Shown piece by piece: positions 44,796-53,691 of a stretch of 64,000 bases of DNA. The translations under genes and the position numbers were made by a program. Under the pieces are notes generated by a model, which made no database searches, had not been told where the DNA came from, and saw only the letters and a program-made list of their open reading frames with translations. Position 1 is the stretch's first letter, and each line of letters starts with the position of its first letter. This DNA is from Nocardioidaceae bacterium (GTDB taxonomy: Bacteria > Actinomycetota > Actinomycetes > Propionibacteriales > Nocardioidaceae): assembly GCA_030447865.1 (NCBI GenBank), contig JAUJOD010000001.1, positions 978,909-1,042,908 of the forward strand. Reading direction: 5' to 3'.

Positions 44796-46033
44796 ACGTT
44801 CCCATGGCCGGGATAAAAGAGCGGTTCTGGGCGCTGCCGATGTTGTGCGCCGTCGTGGCGGCAGCCTTGGGGCTGGGGTTGACCGCAATCGATGAGTCCC
44901 TCGACACATCCTCGACCTTGCCGTTCCTGTTCGCGGGTGGACCCGAAGGCGCTCGAGCGCTTCTCTCAGCAATCGTGACGTCGATGATCTCGTTCACCGG
45001 CCTGGTGTTCTCGATCACGATCGTGGTCCTCCAGCTGACCAGCAGCCAGTTCTCCCCCCGGGTGCTGCGCACCTTTCTTCACGACAGGTTCAACCAGCTC
45101 GCGCTGGGCGTCTTCGTCGCTACCTTTGTCTACGCGCTCGTCGTACTGCGAGCCGTGCGGGGAACCGCGCAGGTGAACCCGTTCGTCCCCCAGATCGCCA
45201 CGACGGTCGCGTTCGCATTCGTCCTCGGCAGCGTGGTGGTGTTCCTCGCCTACATCAACCACATCGGTCAGTCGATCCGGGTCGCGACGATCATCGACCG
45301 GATCGGGGCTGACACACGTGCGGCGCTGGGCCGTAGACACCCCGCCGACGCGGAATCACCCTCCCCGACGACTTCGCCTACCGGGCCAGTTCATCAGGTC
45401 GCCGCCGAAGCTGCTGGCGTCGTACAGCGCATCGACGACGATGCCCTGCAGCACCTCGCCCAGCAGCATCACGTCACCGTGTGCCTGCTGCGCGCTGTCG
45501 GCGAGTACGTCCCCACCGGGGCTCCGCTGCTCAAGGTGTACGGCGAGGACCCACCTCCCGACGATCATCTTCGCGCCGCTGTGCACAGCGGCCGGGAACG
45601 CAGCCTCGATGAGGACGTCGGTTTCGGTCTACGCCAACTGGTGGACGTCGCGGAGCGGGCGTTGTCTCCCGGCATCAACGACCCAACGACGGCGGTGCAG
45701 GTCATCGACCAGCTCCATGACCTCCTGCGATACCTCGCCACCCGTCCACTGCCACCACGTCAGCGCGTCACCGACGACGGCCGGCTCGCCGTCGACATTC
45801 CGCAGCCCGACTTCGCCGACTACCTCAGTCTCGCGGTCGATGAGATCGCCCACTGGGGAGCCGACTACGAACGGATCCAGCGCCGGCTGCGGGTGATGCT
45901 GCACGATCTGTACGCCGCCGCACTGCCCGAGCATCAACCAGCGGTAAGCCGAGTGCTTTCCCAGATCGATGCCGAGCCAGCATCCGGCGACACCCTGGGT
46001 ACGCCGGCGCCCTCCGACATTGGGCTACGTTGA
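44792..46033 (+). CDS. DUF2254 family membrane protein
   Basis: This 413-residue protein has four membrane segments in the first 190 residues (WALPMLCAVVAAALGLGLTAI, LLSAIVTSMISFTGLVFSITIVVL, ALGVFVATFVYALVVL and IATTVAFAFVLGSVVVFLAYI), then a soluble C-terminal domain with GFGLRQLVDVAERALSPGINDPTTAVQVID. This is the DUF2254 layout; function unknown. The start is TTG, after GGAGG, overlapping the MscS remnant stop (TTGA). It is followed at once by a cation/proton antiporter. Confidence 0.88.
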   Translation: MNVPMAGIKERFWALPMLCAVVAAALGLGLTAIDESLDTSSTLPFLFAGGPEGARALLSAIVTSMISFTGLVFSITIVVLQLTSSQFSPRVLRTFLHDRFNQLALGVFVATFVYALVVLRAVRGTAQVNPFVPQIATTVAFAFVLGSVVVFLAYINHIGQSIRVATIIDRIGADTRAALGRRHPADAESPSPTTSPTGPVHQVAAEAAGVVQRIDDDALQHLAQQHHVTVCLLRAVGEYVPTGAPLLKVYGEDPPPDDHLRAAVHSGRERSLDEDVGFGLRQLVDVAERALSPGINDPTTAVQVIDQLHDLLRYLATRPLPPRQRVTDDGRLAVDIPQPDFADYLSLAVDEIAHWGADYERIQRRLRVMLHDLYAAALPEHQPAVSRVLSQIDAEPASGDTLGTPAPSDIGLR

Positions 46034-46034
46034 G

Positions 46035-47300
46035 GTGACCCTGCTGCTGGCGTTCGCCGTGGTGCTACTGGCCGGAGTCTTGATCTCTGGCTTGGCGCAC
46101 CGCAGCGTGCTGTCCACGGCGGTGCTGTTCCTCGTCGCGGGGTTCTTGCTCGGCGACGGCATGCTCGGAGTCGTCCACTTACGCCCGCGGGATCAGCTGG
46201 TAAGCACGCTCGCGGAGCTAGCGCTGTTCTCCGTGCTCTTCACCGATGGTCAGCGCGTCGGTCTGAACGATCTACGGTCGGCCTGGCGACTCCCGGGGCG
46301 GGCGCTGGTGTTGGGGATGCCCCTGACCTTCCTCGTCACCGCGCTTCTCGCCGTCGGAGTCGCGGGCCTGCCGTGGCCGGAGGCGCTGCTCGTGGCCGCC
46401 GTACTAGCGCCCACCGACCCCGTCTTCGCCGCAGCGATCGTCGGCCGTGAGGAGGTGCCGGGGAGGCTGCGACACCTGCTCAACGTGGAGTCGGGGCTCA
46501 ACGACGGCTTGGCGTTGCCGGTCGTGCTGGTGCTACTGACCGTGGTCGGTGGCCCCGACGTCGAGTACGCCGCCCTCGCCGGTGAACTCGGGCTCGGGGT
46601 GGCAATTGGGGTGCTGGTTCCGCTGATCGCAACCGTGCTGCTGCGGAGCAGGTTCACCGCCACGACGTCGGTGTATGAGTCGCTGACCTCTGTCTCCGTC
46701 GGACTCATCGTGCTTTCGCTGGCCGAGCTGACGCACGCCAATCTCTTCCTCGCCGCGTTCGCCGCCGGAATCACGATCGCGACGGCGGCTCCGGAGCTTC
46801 GAGACTCCTTCCATGAGTTCGGGGAGCTGGCCACCGAGTTGCTCAAGTTGGTGGCGATCATGGTGTTCGGCGCGCTGATCTCGCCGCAGTTCTTAGGCGA
46901 GGTCCCCGCCTCGGGCTATCTGTTCGCGCTGCTCGCGCTCGTCGTGGCACGTCCGGTTGCGATCGCCCTGTCGTTCCTGGGTAGCCGGTTGCCATGGCCA
47001 GAGCAAGCGGCGGTGGCATGGTTTGGGCCGAAGGGCTTCGCCTCCGTCGTCTATGGGTTGATCGTGCTCGACTCCGACGCTTTGCGGGCTGACGAGATGT
47101 TTCACTTGGTGGCCATCGCCGTCGTGCTGTCGATCCTGGCCCACTCCTCCACCGATGTGCCGATCGCGCACTACTTCGCCCGAGCGCGGGAGCGACGTCG
47201 ACACCGAGGCGACGCCACGCTCGACGGCGAAGAACCGACCGCGCCGCCGTACACCGGTCTGCCCGCTGGGGAACACCGGCGCAAGAATCCGCCGCTGTGA
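46035..47300 (+). CDS. Cation:proton antiporter (CPA1/NhaP type)
   Basis: This 421-residue protein has about twelve hydrophobic segments. The ion-binding signature is in APTDPVFAAAIVG and SGLNDGLALPVVLVLL (the ND pair), with WFGPKGFASVVYGLIVL later, characteristic of CPA1 Na+/H+ or K+/H+ exchangers. GTG 46035 overlaps the DUF2254 stop region. The tail after residue 385 (RARERRRHRGD and more) is hydrophilic. The transported ion cannot be told. It converges with the MMPL gene. Confidence 0.9.
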   Translation: MTLLLAFAVVLLAGVLISGLAHRSVLSTAVLFLVAGFLLGDGMLGVVHLRPRDQLVSTLAELALFSVLFTDGQRVGLNDLRSAWRLPGRALVLGMPLTFLVTALLAVGVAGLPWPEALLVAAVLAPTDPVFAAAIVGREEVPGRLRHLLNVESGLNDGLALPVVLVLLTVVGGPDVEYAALAGELGLGVAIGVLVPLIATVLLRSRFTATTSVYESLTSVSVGLIVLSLAELTHANLFLAAFAAGITIATAAPELRDSFHEFGELATELLKLVAIMVFGALISPQFLGEVPASGYLFALLALVVARPVAIALSFLGSRLPWPEQAAVAWFGPKGFASVVYGLIVLDSDALRADEMFHLVAIAVVLSILAHSSTDVPIAHYFARARERRRHRGDATLDGEEPTAPPYTGLPAGEHRRKNPPL

Positions 47301-47336
47301 CCGGCATCTCGACCGGGCGCCTGTTACGCCGAGCAG

Positions 47337-49616
47337 TCACCCAGGCGCGGGCGCCGGAGACGTGGCTGCTGGCGTCTCGGGGGCCACCCTCAGCCGCTTG
47401 CTCGGCCACGCGCTGATCGGCCCGAGAACGGTGAGCAGAGCCGGCATGAGCAGCGACCGCACGATGAAGACGTCGATCAGGATTCCGACGCACATCGCGA
47501 ACGCCAGCTGCCGGAACGAGGCCAGCGGCACCATCGCGAGCAGGCCAAAACTGGTTGCCAAGGCCAGCCCCGCCACCATGATCGCTCGGGTTGTTTGCGG
47601 CACCGCGATGGCTATCGCGTCGGCCAGTGGTCGCCGCCGAGCCTCCTCCCACACGTGACCCACGCCGAAGATGTTGTAGTCCGAACCAAACGCCAGCAAC
47701 AGCACCGCGGCTGCGAACGGGACGTAGAAAGTCAGCCCCGCTCCCGGCTCCACCAGCTCGAACAGCCAGGTAGTGAGCCCCAGTGTCGCCGCGACCGACA
47801 AGACCGTGGCGGCCAGCAAGAACAGCGGTGCAACCAGCGCGCGTAGGAAAAGCACCAGCATCAGCAGGTTTGCCAGCACGGCGGCCACGGTGATCCGGAG
47901 GATGTCCTGTTCGGTCAGCTCAACGATGTAGGTGGCGGTTGCGGTGTCACCCGCCAAACCGGCACGCGCTTCGGAGAGTCCGCTAGTCCGCAGCAGCATC
48001 GGCAGCTGCTGCTTCAGCTGGTCGACGGTGTTGATGGCTGCGGCACCGAGTGGCTTGTCATCGAGGACGACAAGGTATCGGGCGGCGTCACCACTCTCAG
48101 CTAGCAGGATCCCCAGCTCAAGGCCGAGTGGCTGATCCCCCGGGCCTAGCACACCGGCGACCCCGTCGAGGGACTCCAACTCCCTGTTCAGTCGCGACAA
48201 CGCGCCGAGCTGCCGACCGAGGGCGTCACCCTCGACGAGCACCACCGTGGGGGACAAGATCCCTGGCGCGAATCCGGATTGCGCGGCAGCTGCCGATCGC
48301 GCGACGGAGGCATCACCGGGCAGTGAACCGACGAATGACACGCCGAGGTCCAGCCGCACCAGCGGCACGGCTGCTAGGGCGAGTATGGCCACGCAGGCGG
48401 CGACAACCAGGCTGGCGTTGCGTCGACTGCCCGCGACGCGGCTGACCGCTGATGTCCGGCCAGGCGAGCCCGACGGTTCGGGAGAAGCCGGCTGCGGCTC
48501 CGCAACGTGCCGCGGCGGCTGCGTCGGCCAGAACACCAGCCGCCCGAGCAGGGCCATCAGCGCAGGCACGAGGGTGATTGCCACCGCCAACGCGATCAGG
48601 ACCGTGAACATGAGTGCCGGCCCCAGGGCTTTGAAGAAGGTGGACTCCGCCACGAGCATTGCTCCGGTGCCCGCTGCGACGGCAAGCCCCGCGATACCGA
48701 TGATGGGAGCGAACTGTGCTGTCGCGTCACGGGCAGCGTCAAGCCGGTCCGCACCGAGCATGAGTTGCCGGCGCAGGGCAGCGCAGAAGAACACCACGTA
48801 GTCGGTGACGACACCAAGCAGCAGAGCAACGACGACTGGCTCCAGCTCGCTCGGGCTCGGGACGTTGAACAACGTCGACACGTAACCCGACAACCGCAAC
48901 GTCAGCACGTAGGCGATCGCGGTGGTGGCCACCGTAAGCACCGGCGCCACGATCGAGCGGAAGTTCACTCCGACGATGAGCACGATGGCCGTAAGCGTCG
49001 CTAACTCGACCAGCGGCAGCGCCGCTCCGATCAGCTTTCCTTGCTGCGCCCGGGCAGGGACCGGCCCGGTGACACCGACCACGTCGTCCCGCGCATCGAA
49101 GTACCTGTCGGCGTAGCGACGGGCAGCTTGTGCCTGCGTAGCGAAGCCGATACCGGGGCGGGCGAAGAAGTACGTCAAAGCCGTGGTGTCACGCTCGCTA
49201 GAGGCGGGGAACAACCCGCCGGTGTTGGTAATGGGGAGTGCACCAAGCAATGGCCCCATTTTCTGGTAGCGACCGGTGTTCACCCCGACGGCGTTCGCGA
49301 CCGTGCGCGCCTGGTCATAGACCGACAACCCGTCTGGGTCGCGCTGGACAAGCACCGTCCGGCCCAACAACGGAAAGCCGAAGGTCTGCACCGATCGGAT
49401 CTCGGTAGCCACTGCTGGAGCGTCCACGGGCAGCAAACCCCGCAGGTTGTCTCCTCTCTTGACCTCGGACAGCGCAGGCAGTACGAGCACCGACAGGGTG
49501 GTTGCCAACAACCAGAAGGCGACGACCCACCAACGCAACGCCACCACCGCGTTCGCAAAGCCGGACGCGAGCCGTCCCGGTGCCGGAGCCACCGGGCGAT
49601 CCCCGGCGGATGTCAT
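47337..49616 (-). CDS. MMPL-family transporter
   Basis: This 759-residue RND-type protein has the two-half MMPL layout, each half with a membrane helix, a periplasmic loop and five membrane helices. ALLLGVVTDYVVFFCAALRRQLMLGADRL in the first half and VLLLAFGSDYNIFGVGHVWEEARRRP in the second are the paired proton-relay helices (Asp at TDY and SDY). It probably exports lipids, siderophore-type compounds or drugs with the proton motive force; the substrate is unknown. The ATG overlaps the stop of the small membrane protein before it (ATGA). Confidence 0.92.
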   Translation of the reverse strand: MTSAGDRPVAPAPGRLASGFANAVVALRWWVVAFWLLATTLSVLVLPALSEVKRGDNLRGLLPVDAPAVATEIRSVQTFGFPLLGRTVLVQRDPDGLSVYDQARTVANAVGVNTGRYQKMGPLLGALPITNTGGLFPASSERDTTALTYFFARPGIGFATQAQAARRYADRYFDARDDVVGVTGPVPARAQQGKLIGAALPLVELATLTAIVLIVGVNFRSIVAPVLTVATTAIAYVLTLRLSGYVSTLFNVPSPSELEPVVVALLLGVVTDYVVFFCAALRRQLMLGADRLDAARDATAQFAPIIGIAGLAVAAGTGAMLVAESTFFKALGPALMFTVLIALAVAITLVPALMALLGRLVFWPTQPPRHVAEPQPASPEPSGSPGRTSAVSRVAGSRRNASLVVAACVAILALAAVPLVRLDLGVSFVGSLPGDASVARSAAAAQSGFAPGILSPTVVLVEGDALGRQLGALSRLNRELESLDGVAGVLGPGDQPLGLELGILLAESGDAARYLVVLDDKPLGAAAINTVDQLKQQLPMLLRTSGLSEARAGLAGDTATATYIVELTEQDILRITVAAVLANLLMLVLFLRALVAPLFLLAATVLSVAATLGLTTWLFELVEPGAGLTFYVPFAAAVLLLAFGSDYNIFGVGHVWEEARRRPLADAIAIAVPQTTRAIMVAGLALATSFGLLAMVPLASFRQLAFAMCVGILIDVFIVRSLLMPALLTVLGPISAWPSKRLRVAPETPAATSPAPAPG

Positions 49617-49996
49617 GAACCCGGCTTGATCTCGATCTCGGAGCAGGCTTGCGTCAGCTGCTCGAGTCGGGCCTGGGTGTCCTCCAGGGAGTTCAGCACA
49701 CGGACCAGCTCCTCCGGCTGAACATCGCGGACGGCGGAGGCTCCCTCTCGCATGAGCTCGACGGCCAGTTCCACTTCACGAACCGCCTCGGCACAGGCTC
49801 CGGGCACCGTGACCGTCGTATCGGAGGAGGGGGACCCAGTGGGAGAAGGCGCTTGCTCGACCGGTGCCGCGGCTGATCGGTCATCGTCGCGGGTCAACCC
49901 GATGAGCAGTCCGCCAAGCATCATGCCAACGACGAAGGTCGCCACCGGCAGAATCCGCAACCAGTTCACGCTCGACAGGCGCGGGGTGTCCGTCAT
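49613..49996 (-). CDS. Small membrane-anchored protein coupled to the MMPL transporter
   Basis: This 127-residue protein has one membrane helix (WLRILPVATFVVGMMLGGLLIGL, about residues 12-34) and a Ser/Thr/Pro-rich external segment followed by a helical C-terminus (CAEAVREVELAVELMREGASAVRDVQPEELVRVLNSLEDTQARLEQL, listed in parts). ATG 49996, after GAGGG, fits. It overlaps the MMPL gene by four bases, so the two are cotranslated. MMPL systems in mycobacteria often carry a small accessory protein (MmpS-type), but this has no clear MmpS signature. Partner role inferred. Confidence 0.7.
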   Translation of the reverse strand: MTDTPRLSSVNWLRILPVATFVVGMMLGGLLIGLTRDDDRSAAAPVEQAPSPTGSPSSDTTVTVPGACAEAVREVELAVELMREGASAVRDVQPEELVRVLNSLEDTQARLEQLTQACSEIEIKPGS

Positions 49997-50165
49997 CAGC
50001 CCCCGGCCCTCAGCCGGCACGCATCGATGGACGCGTTGGCATTCATGCTGAGTGGACCTCCGATCGTCCGTGCTCGCCTGAGTCCAAACCGTACATCCGG
50101 TTGGCAGGATAGGGCGGCCGAAAGGGTCCATCGACATCTCGGCGTCATGTTGCCCGCAGTCGATG

Positions 50166-50189
50166 TGACGAACGCATGACGTTCGGTCA
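50166..50189. promoter_or_regulatory. Operator-like inverted repeat upstream of the small membrane gene
   Basis: CGAACG (50169-50174), a five-base centre CATGA, and CGTTCG (50180-50185) form a palindrome, with flanking TGAC/GTCA extending it with one bulge. It lies about 170 bases upstream of ATG 49996 and 100 bases before the response-regulator remnant. A regulator site is possible; nothing else in the 49997-50285 interval could be assigned. Confidence 0.35.
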
Positions 50190-50285
50190 TCACGATGCCA
50201 ATCGAGATCGACTCCGAGGATCCGAGGTGCCGTCGCTGCCGGGCTTGGTGTGACAAAGTTCGGCGGCACCGAGACAATGGCGTGC

Positions 50286-50360
50286 GTGGCGCGTTCGGTG
50301 CTGGCGGTCGAGGATGATCCCCGCCTCCGTCGAGTAGTGAGCCCGACGCAGACGCCGTGA
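50286..50360 (+). pseudogene. N-terminal stub of a response regulator
   Basis: A 24-codon frame from GTG 50286 reads VARSVLAVEDDPRLRRVVS and then stops. The AVEDDPRLRR stretch is the start of a receiver domain (metal-binding Asp pair), but the rest is missing. It probably marks a deletion that removed a regulator gene next to cydA. Confidence 0.45.
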
Positions 50361-50400
50361 CGGCCGGGTTCAAGACATCAAGAACGAGGAGCGGTCGTAG

Positions 50401-50667
50401 GTGCTCGACGGTGTAACGATCGCCGCAGTTGCGGCCACCCCGGCTGACCTGGCCGCCGCGCGCATCCAGATGGCAGTGTCGCTGGGATGGCACATCATCG
50501 TCGCCTGCTTTGGCGTGGGGATGCCCGCCATCACAGTCTTCGCAGAGTGGCGTGGGTTGCGCACCGGGGACCGCACCTTGGGGGGAGTGCTCCGTGCGCC
50601 GTCGCTGCTCTGGTTGTTCTGGACGTTCCAGTCCGGGGTAGGCAGCGCGAGTCAGTCGTCGCGGTGA
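50401..50667 (+). pseudogene. Truncated cytochrome bd oxidase subunit I (cydA) remnant
   Basis: The 88-residue frame begins with ATPADLAAARIQMAVSLGWHII, then ACFGVGMPAITVFAEWRGLRTGD, which is the N-terminal part of CydA (first helix of cytochrome bd subunit I, including the haem-ligand region start). It then joins a short unrelated hydrophobic piece (APSLLWLFWTFQSGV) and ends. CydA is normally about 450-500 residues. No cydB or cydDC is present. The stop overlaps the AI-2E gene start by four bases. Confidence 0.7.
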
Positions 50668-51824
50668 AGCTTCCAATGGGGCCCCGCAAGCAGCCGGCGT
50701 CGGAACCCGCCCCCAAGCCGCATGTCAATCTGAGTCGGACACATGGGATCGCCGACGAGCACGGCCGGCCGCCTCAGCCCATGCCCATACCCAACTGGGT
50801 ACGCCACACCATTGCTTACTCCCTCGCTGCCCTGGCCGTCGCGGGGGTGTGCTGGCTGATCGGCGTGGTGCTCCTTCGACTGGGGTTTGTGTCCTTCACC
50901 CTCGCCGTCGCGGTGCTGATGACCGCGCTCTTGGCTCCGCTGGCGGGCCGTCTGCGCCGCGCCGGTACACCCGATGGCCTTGCCGCATCGTTGGCTGTGT
51001 TGTTGCTGATCGCCGTACCAGCCGGGATCGGCCTGCTGCTCTGGGTACGGGTTGGGAACCAGGTTCAAGACCTGCGGCCGGCGCTAGCCGCAGGGATCGA
51101 TGACATCCGCGCCTGGCTGACCACGGGACCGTTGTCCCTGGACCCCGCGCAGATCGACAACCTCCGCGACCAGGTTGTCAACGTCGTCGAAAGGGGTTTG
51201 CCGGCTCCCGCCGCCGGAGCCCGTACTGCCTTGCACGTCTTGGGGGGTCTCGCGCTGGCCGTGTTCACGGTCTTCTTCCTCCTCAAGGACGGAGACCGGA
51301 TGTGGCAATGGGTGCTGGAGCGCACGCCGCAGCAGCATCGGGACCGGGTCGACGGGGCGGGGAGGCGGACCTGGACCGTACTCACCGGCTATGTCGTCGG
51401 CGTAACCGTGATCGCCCTCGTCGATGCAGTGCTCATCGGTGCCGGACTGTTTTTCGTCGGTGTCCCGCTGTGGCTGTCCTTGGCTCTGCTGGTCTTCGTC
51501 GGCGCCTACGTGCCGATCCTCGGCGCCACCCTAAGCGGAGCGGTCGCCGTGCTGGTGACCATGGTGACCAACGGCCCTGGCGACGCAGTCATCATCGTGG
51601 TCGTGGTCCTGGTCGTGCAGCAGGTGGAGGGCAACCTCCTCCAGCCCCTGGTCATGGGCCGGGCCGTGCACCTCCACCCGGTCGTCACGCTTGTCGTCGT
51701 CACCGCCGGCACCGTGCTGTTCGGGATTGCCGGCGCCGTCTTAGCCGTCCCAGTGGTCGCCATCGCGTACGGCGTCGCGGAGTACCTGCGCAACAACCGG
51801 GGCGTCTCCGGCTCACCCTCTTAG
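50664..51824 (+). CDS. AI-2E family (PerM/YdiK type) membrane transporter
   Basis: This 386-residue protein has eight or so membrane segments in the AI-2E layout: a hydrophilic N-terminus, a first pair (AYSLAALAVAGVCWLIGVVLLRL...), a large hydrophilic loop with PRALAAGIDDIRAWL-like helix and a C-terminal set with FVGVPLWLSLALLVFVGAYVPILGATLSGAVAVLV. Members exchange Na+, H+, quorum signals or unknown solutes. The GTG start overlaps the cydA remnant stop. A hairpin lies after the stop (51886-51922). The transport substrate is unknown. Confidence 0.88.
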   Translation: MKLPMGPRKQPASEPAPKPHVNLSRTHGIADEHGRPPQPMPIPNWVRHTIAYSLAALAVAGVCWLIGVVLLRLGFVSFTLAVAVLMTALLAPLAGRLRRAGTPDGLAASLAVLLLIAVPAGIGLLLWVRVGNQVQDLRPALAAGIDDIRAWLTTGPLSLDPAQIDNLRDQVVNVVERGLPAPAAGARTALHVLGGLALAVFTVFFLLKDGDRMWQWVLERTPQQHRDRVDGAGRRTWTVLTGYVVGVTVIALVDAVLIGAGLFFVGVPLWLSLALLVFVGAYVPILGATLSGAVAVLVTMVTNGPGDAVIIVVVVLVVQQVEGNLLQPLVMGRAVHLHPVVTLVVVTAGTVLFGIAGAVLAVPVVAIAYGVAEYLRNNRGVSGSPS

Positions 51825-51885
51825 GCCGCCTGCTGGTGCGCAGAGGCGCGCACAGCAACGACCTCGAAAGGCGGTGTCGTTGAGA

Positions 51886-51922
51886 GTGGCCGCGGGGGAT
51901 TGGGAAGATCCCCCGCGACCAC
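51886..51922 (+). terminator. Hairpin terminator after the AI-2E gene
   Basis: A 15-base stem with one mismatch (51886-51900 with 51908-51922) and a 7-base loop TGGGAAG. The stem is very G/C-rich. There is no clear T-run after it, so termination would be imperfect. It lies 62 bases after the stop and is within a 364-base gap (51825-52188) that otherwise holds nothing I recognise. Confidence 0.55.
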
Positions 51923-52188
51923 GGCACCAGTGGAGCAGCAACCACTCCGGCCGTCAGTTGACGCGGGGCTGTCGGCCAACGTGAGTGCCCCTCTGGATGA
52001 CTCTCACATCTGCGCATTCGTCGCCGGGCGCCGAACGGATTGGACGGATCCAAAGTTTCTTGCGGCACAAAGTCGAATCGCTCTTGCGCGGCACTGGCGG
52101 CGGGTGTCGGGCGACCCTACGATGCACTAAGTCCAGCAGGAATTGCCGAGTGCGGCTCGGGCCCCGGTGCCGCAGGTAGGAGCCTTGC

Positions 52189-53688
52189 ATGAACCTGATG
52201 CGTACGAAGACGATTGAGCAGTCAATCCGTGACACGGAGGAGCCGGAGCACCAACTGCGCAAGCAGCTCGGTCCCGTGCAGCTCACGGTCTTCGGCATCG
52301 GGGTCATCATCGGCACCGGGATCTTCGTCCTCACCGGCGCAGCAGCGGGCGTGCGGGCCGGCCCGGCCGTCGCCCTCTCGTTCGTGTTCGCCGGCATCGT
52401 CTGCGCGCTGGCTGCCTTGTGCTACGCGGAGTTCGCCAGCACCGTGCCGGTCGCCGGTTCGGCGTACACCTTCTCCTACGCGAGTCTCGGTGAGCTGATC
52501 GCCTGGATCATCGGCTGGGACCTGATCTTGGAGCTGGCCCTCGGTGCCAGCACCGTGGCGGTCGGCTGGTCGACGTACTTCGCCGATGTGATGAACGAAT
52601 TCGGCATCACGATTCCCGGTTGGGCGTACGGCGAGGGGCACAACTTCCTGGCCGCCGGCATCGTGCTGATCTTGACAGCCGTCATCTGCCTCGGGATCAA
52701 GGTCTCTTCTCAGGTCAACTTCGTGATGGTCGTGATCAAGGTCGGCATCGTGCTGTTCGTCATCATCGCGGGCCTGTTCTACATCAAGACCGCCAACTAC
52801 ACCCCCTTCATCCCGCCCGCCGGGTCACCAGGAGCCCCCGGCGCTGAGCCAACGTCGTCGCTGCTGCAAGACCTCGGCTTCGCTCCTGGAGCGTTCGGTA
52901 TCAGCGGCATCTTCACCGGAGCGGCCCTGGTGTTCTTCGCCTACATCGGCTTCGACATTGTGGCGACCGCGGCTGAGGAGACGAAGAACCCACAACGCGA
53001 CATGCCGATCGGCATCCTCGGCTCCCTGGGCATTTGCACCGCGTTGTACGTCGCGGTGTCTCTGGTCGTGGTGGGCATGGTGAACTACACCGAGATTGCG
53101 ATCGACGCCCCGCTAGCGGCGGCGTTCCGCTCGGTGGGCCAGCCGACGTTCGCCACCATCATCTCAATCGGAGCAGTCGTCGGCTTGACGACGGTGATGA
53201 TGATCTTGCTGCTCGGACAGAGCCGAGTCTTCTTCGCGATGAGCCGTGACCGGCTGCTGCCGCCCGCCTTCTCCAAGGTGAGCGAGCGGTATGGCACGCC
53301 AATCCGTACGTCGATCTTCACCGGCCTCGTCGTCGCCGCGCTGTCGATGTTCGTCCCGCTCACCGAGCTGGCGGAGCTGGTCAACATCGGCACGCTCTTC
53401 GCCTTCATCTTGGTCGCTGTCGGGGTGATCGTCTTGCGGCGCACGCGCCCCGACCTCGAGCGCGCCTTCCGCACCCCCGGAGTGCCGGTCGTGCCGATCC
53501 TCGCGGTACTCGCCGCGTTCTACCTGATGCTGAACCTGCCCGCCTCGACGTGGGTCCGGTTCTTCATCTGGATGGCCATCGGGGTCGCCGTCTACTTCCT
53601 GTACGGCGCCCGTAACAGCCGGCTGGTCACCGACCCCAACTACTCCAGAGAGGCAGACGAGGCGGCGCGCTCCCGCCGGTCGGGTTGA
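52189..53688 (+). CDS. Amino acid permease (APC superfamily, CAT-like)
   Basis: This 499-residue protein has twelve hydrophobic segments. The substrate-binding first helix has GVIIGTGIFVLTGAAAGVRAGP, followed by SSGF-like YAEFASTVPVAGSAYTFSYASLGELIAWIIGWDLILE and later GFDIVATAAEETKNPQRDMPIG. This is the cationic amino acid/APA family pattern. It would import amino acids with ions. AGGAG precedes ATG 52189. The next gene begins three bases after its stop. Substrate uncertain. Confidence 0.92.
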   Translation: MNLMRTKTIEQSIRDTEEPEHQLRKQLGPVQLTVFGIGVIIGTGIFVLTGAAAGVRAGPAVALSFVFAGIVCALAALCYAEFASTVPVAGSAYTFSYASLGELIAWIIGWDLILELALGASTVAVGWSTYFADVMNEFGITIPGWAYGEGHNFLAAGIVLILTAVICLGIKVSSQVNFVMVVIKVGIVLFVIIAGLFYIKTANYTPFIPPAGSPGAPGAEPTSSLLQDLGFAPGAFGISGIFTGAALVFFAYIGFDIVATAAEETKNPQRDMPIGILGSLGICTALYVAVSLVVVGMVNYTEIAIDAPLAAAFRSVGQPTFATIISIGAVVGLTTVMMILLLGQSRVFFAMSRDRLLPPAFSKVSERYGTPIRTSIFTGLVVAALSMFVPLTELAELVNIGTLFAFILVAVGVIVLRRTRPDLERAFRTPGVPVVPILAVLAAFYLMLNLPASTWVRFFIWMAIGVAVYFLYGARNSRLVTDPNYSREADEAARSRRSG

Positions 53689-53691
53689 CCA

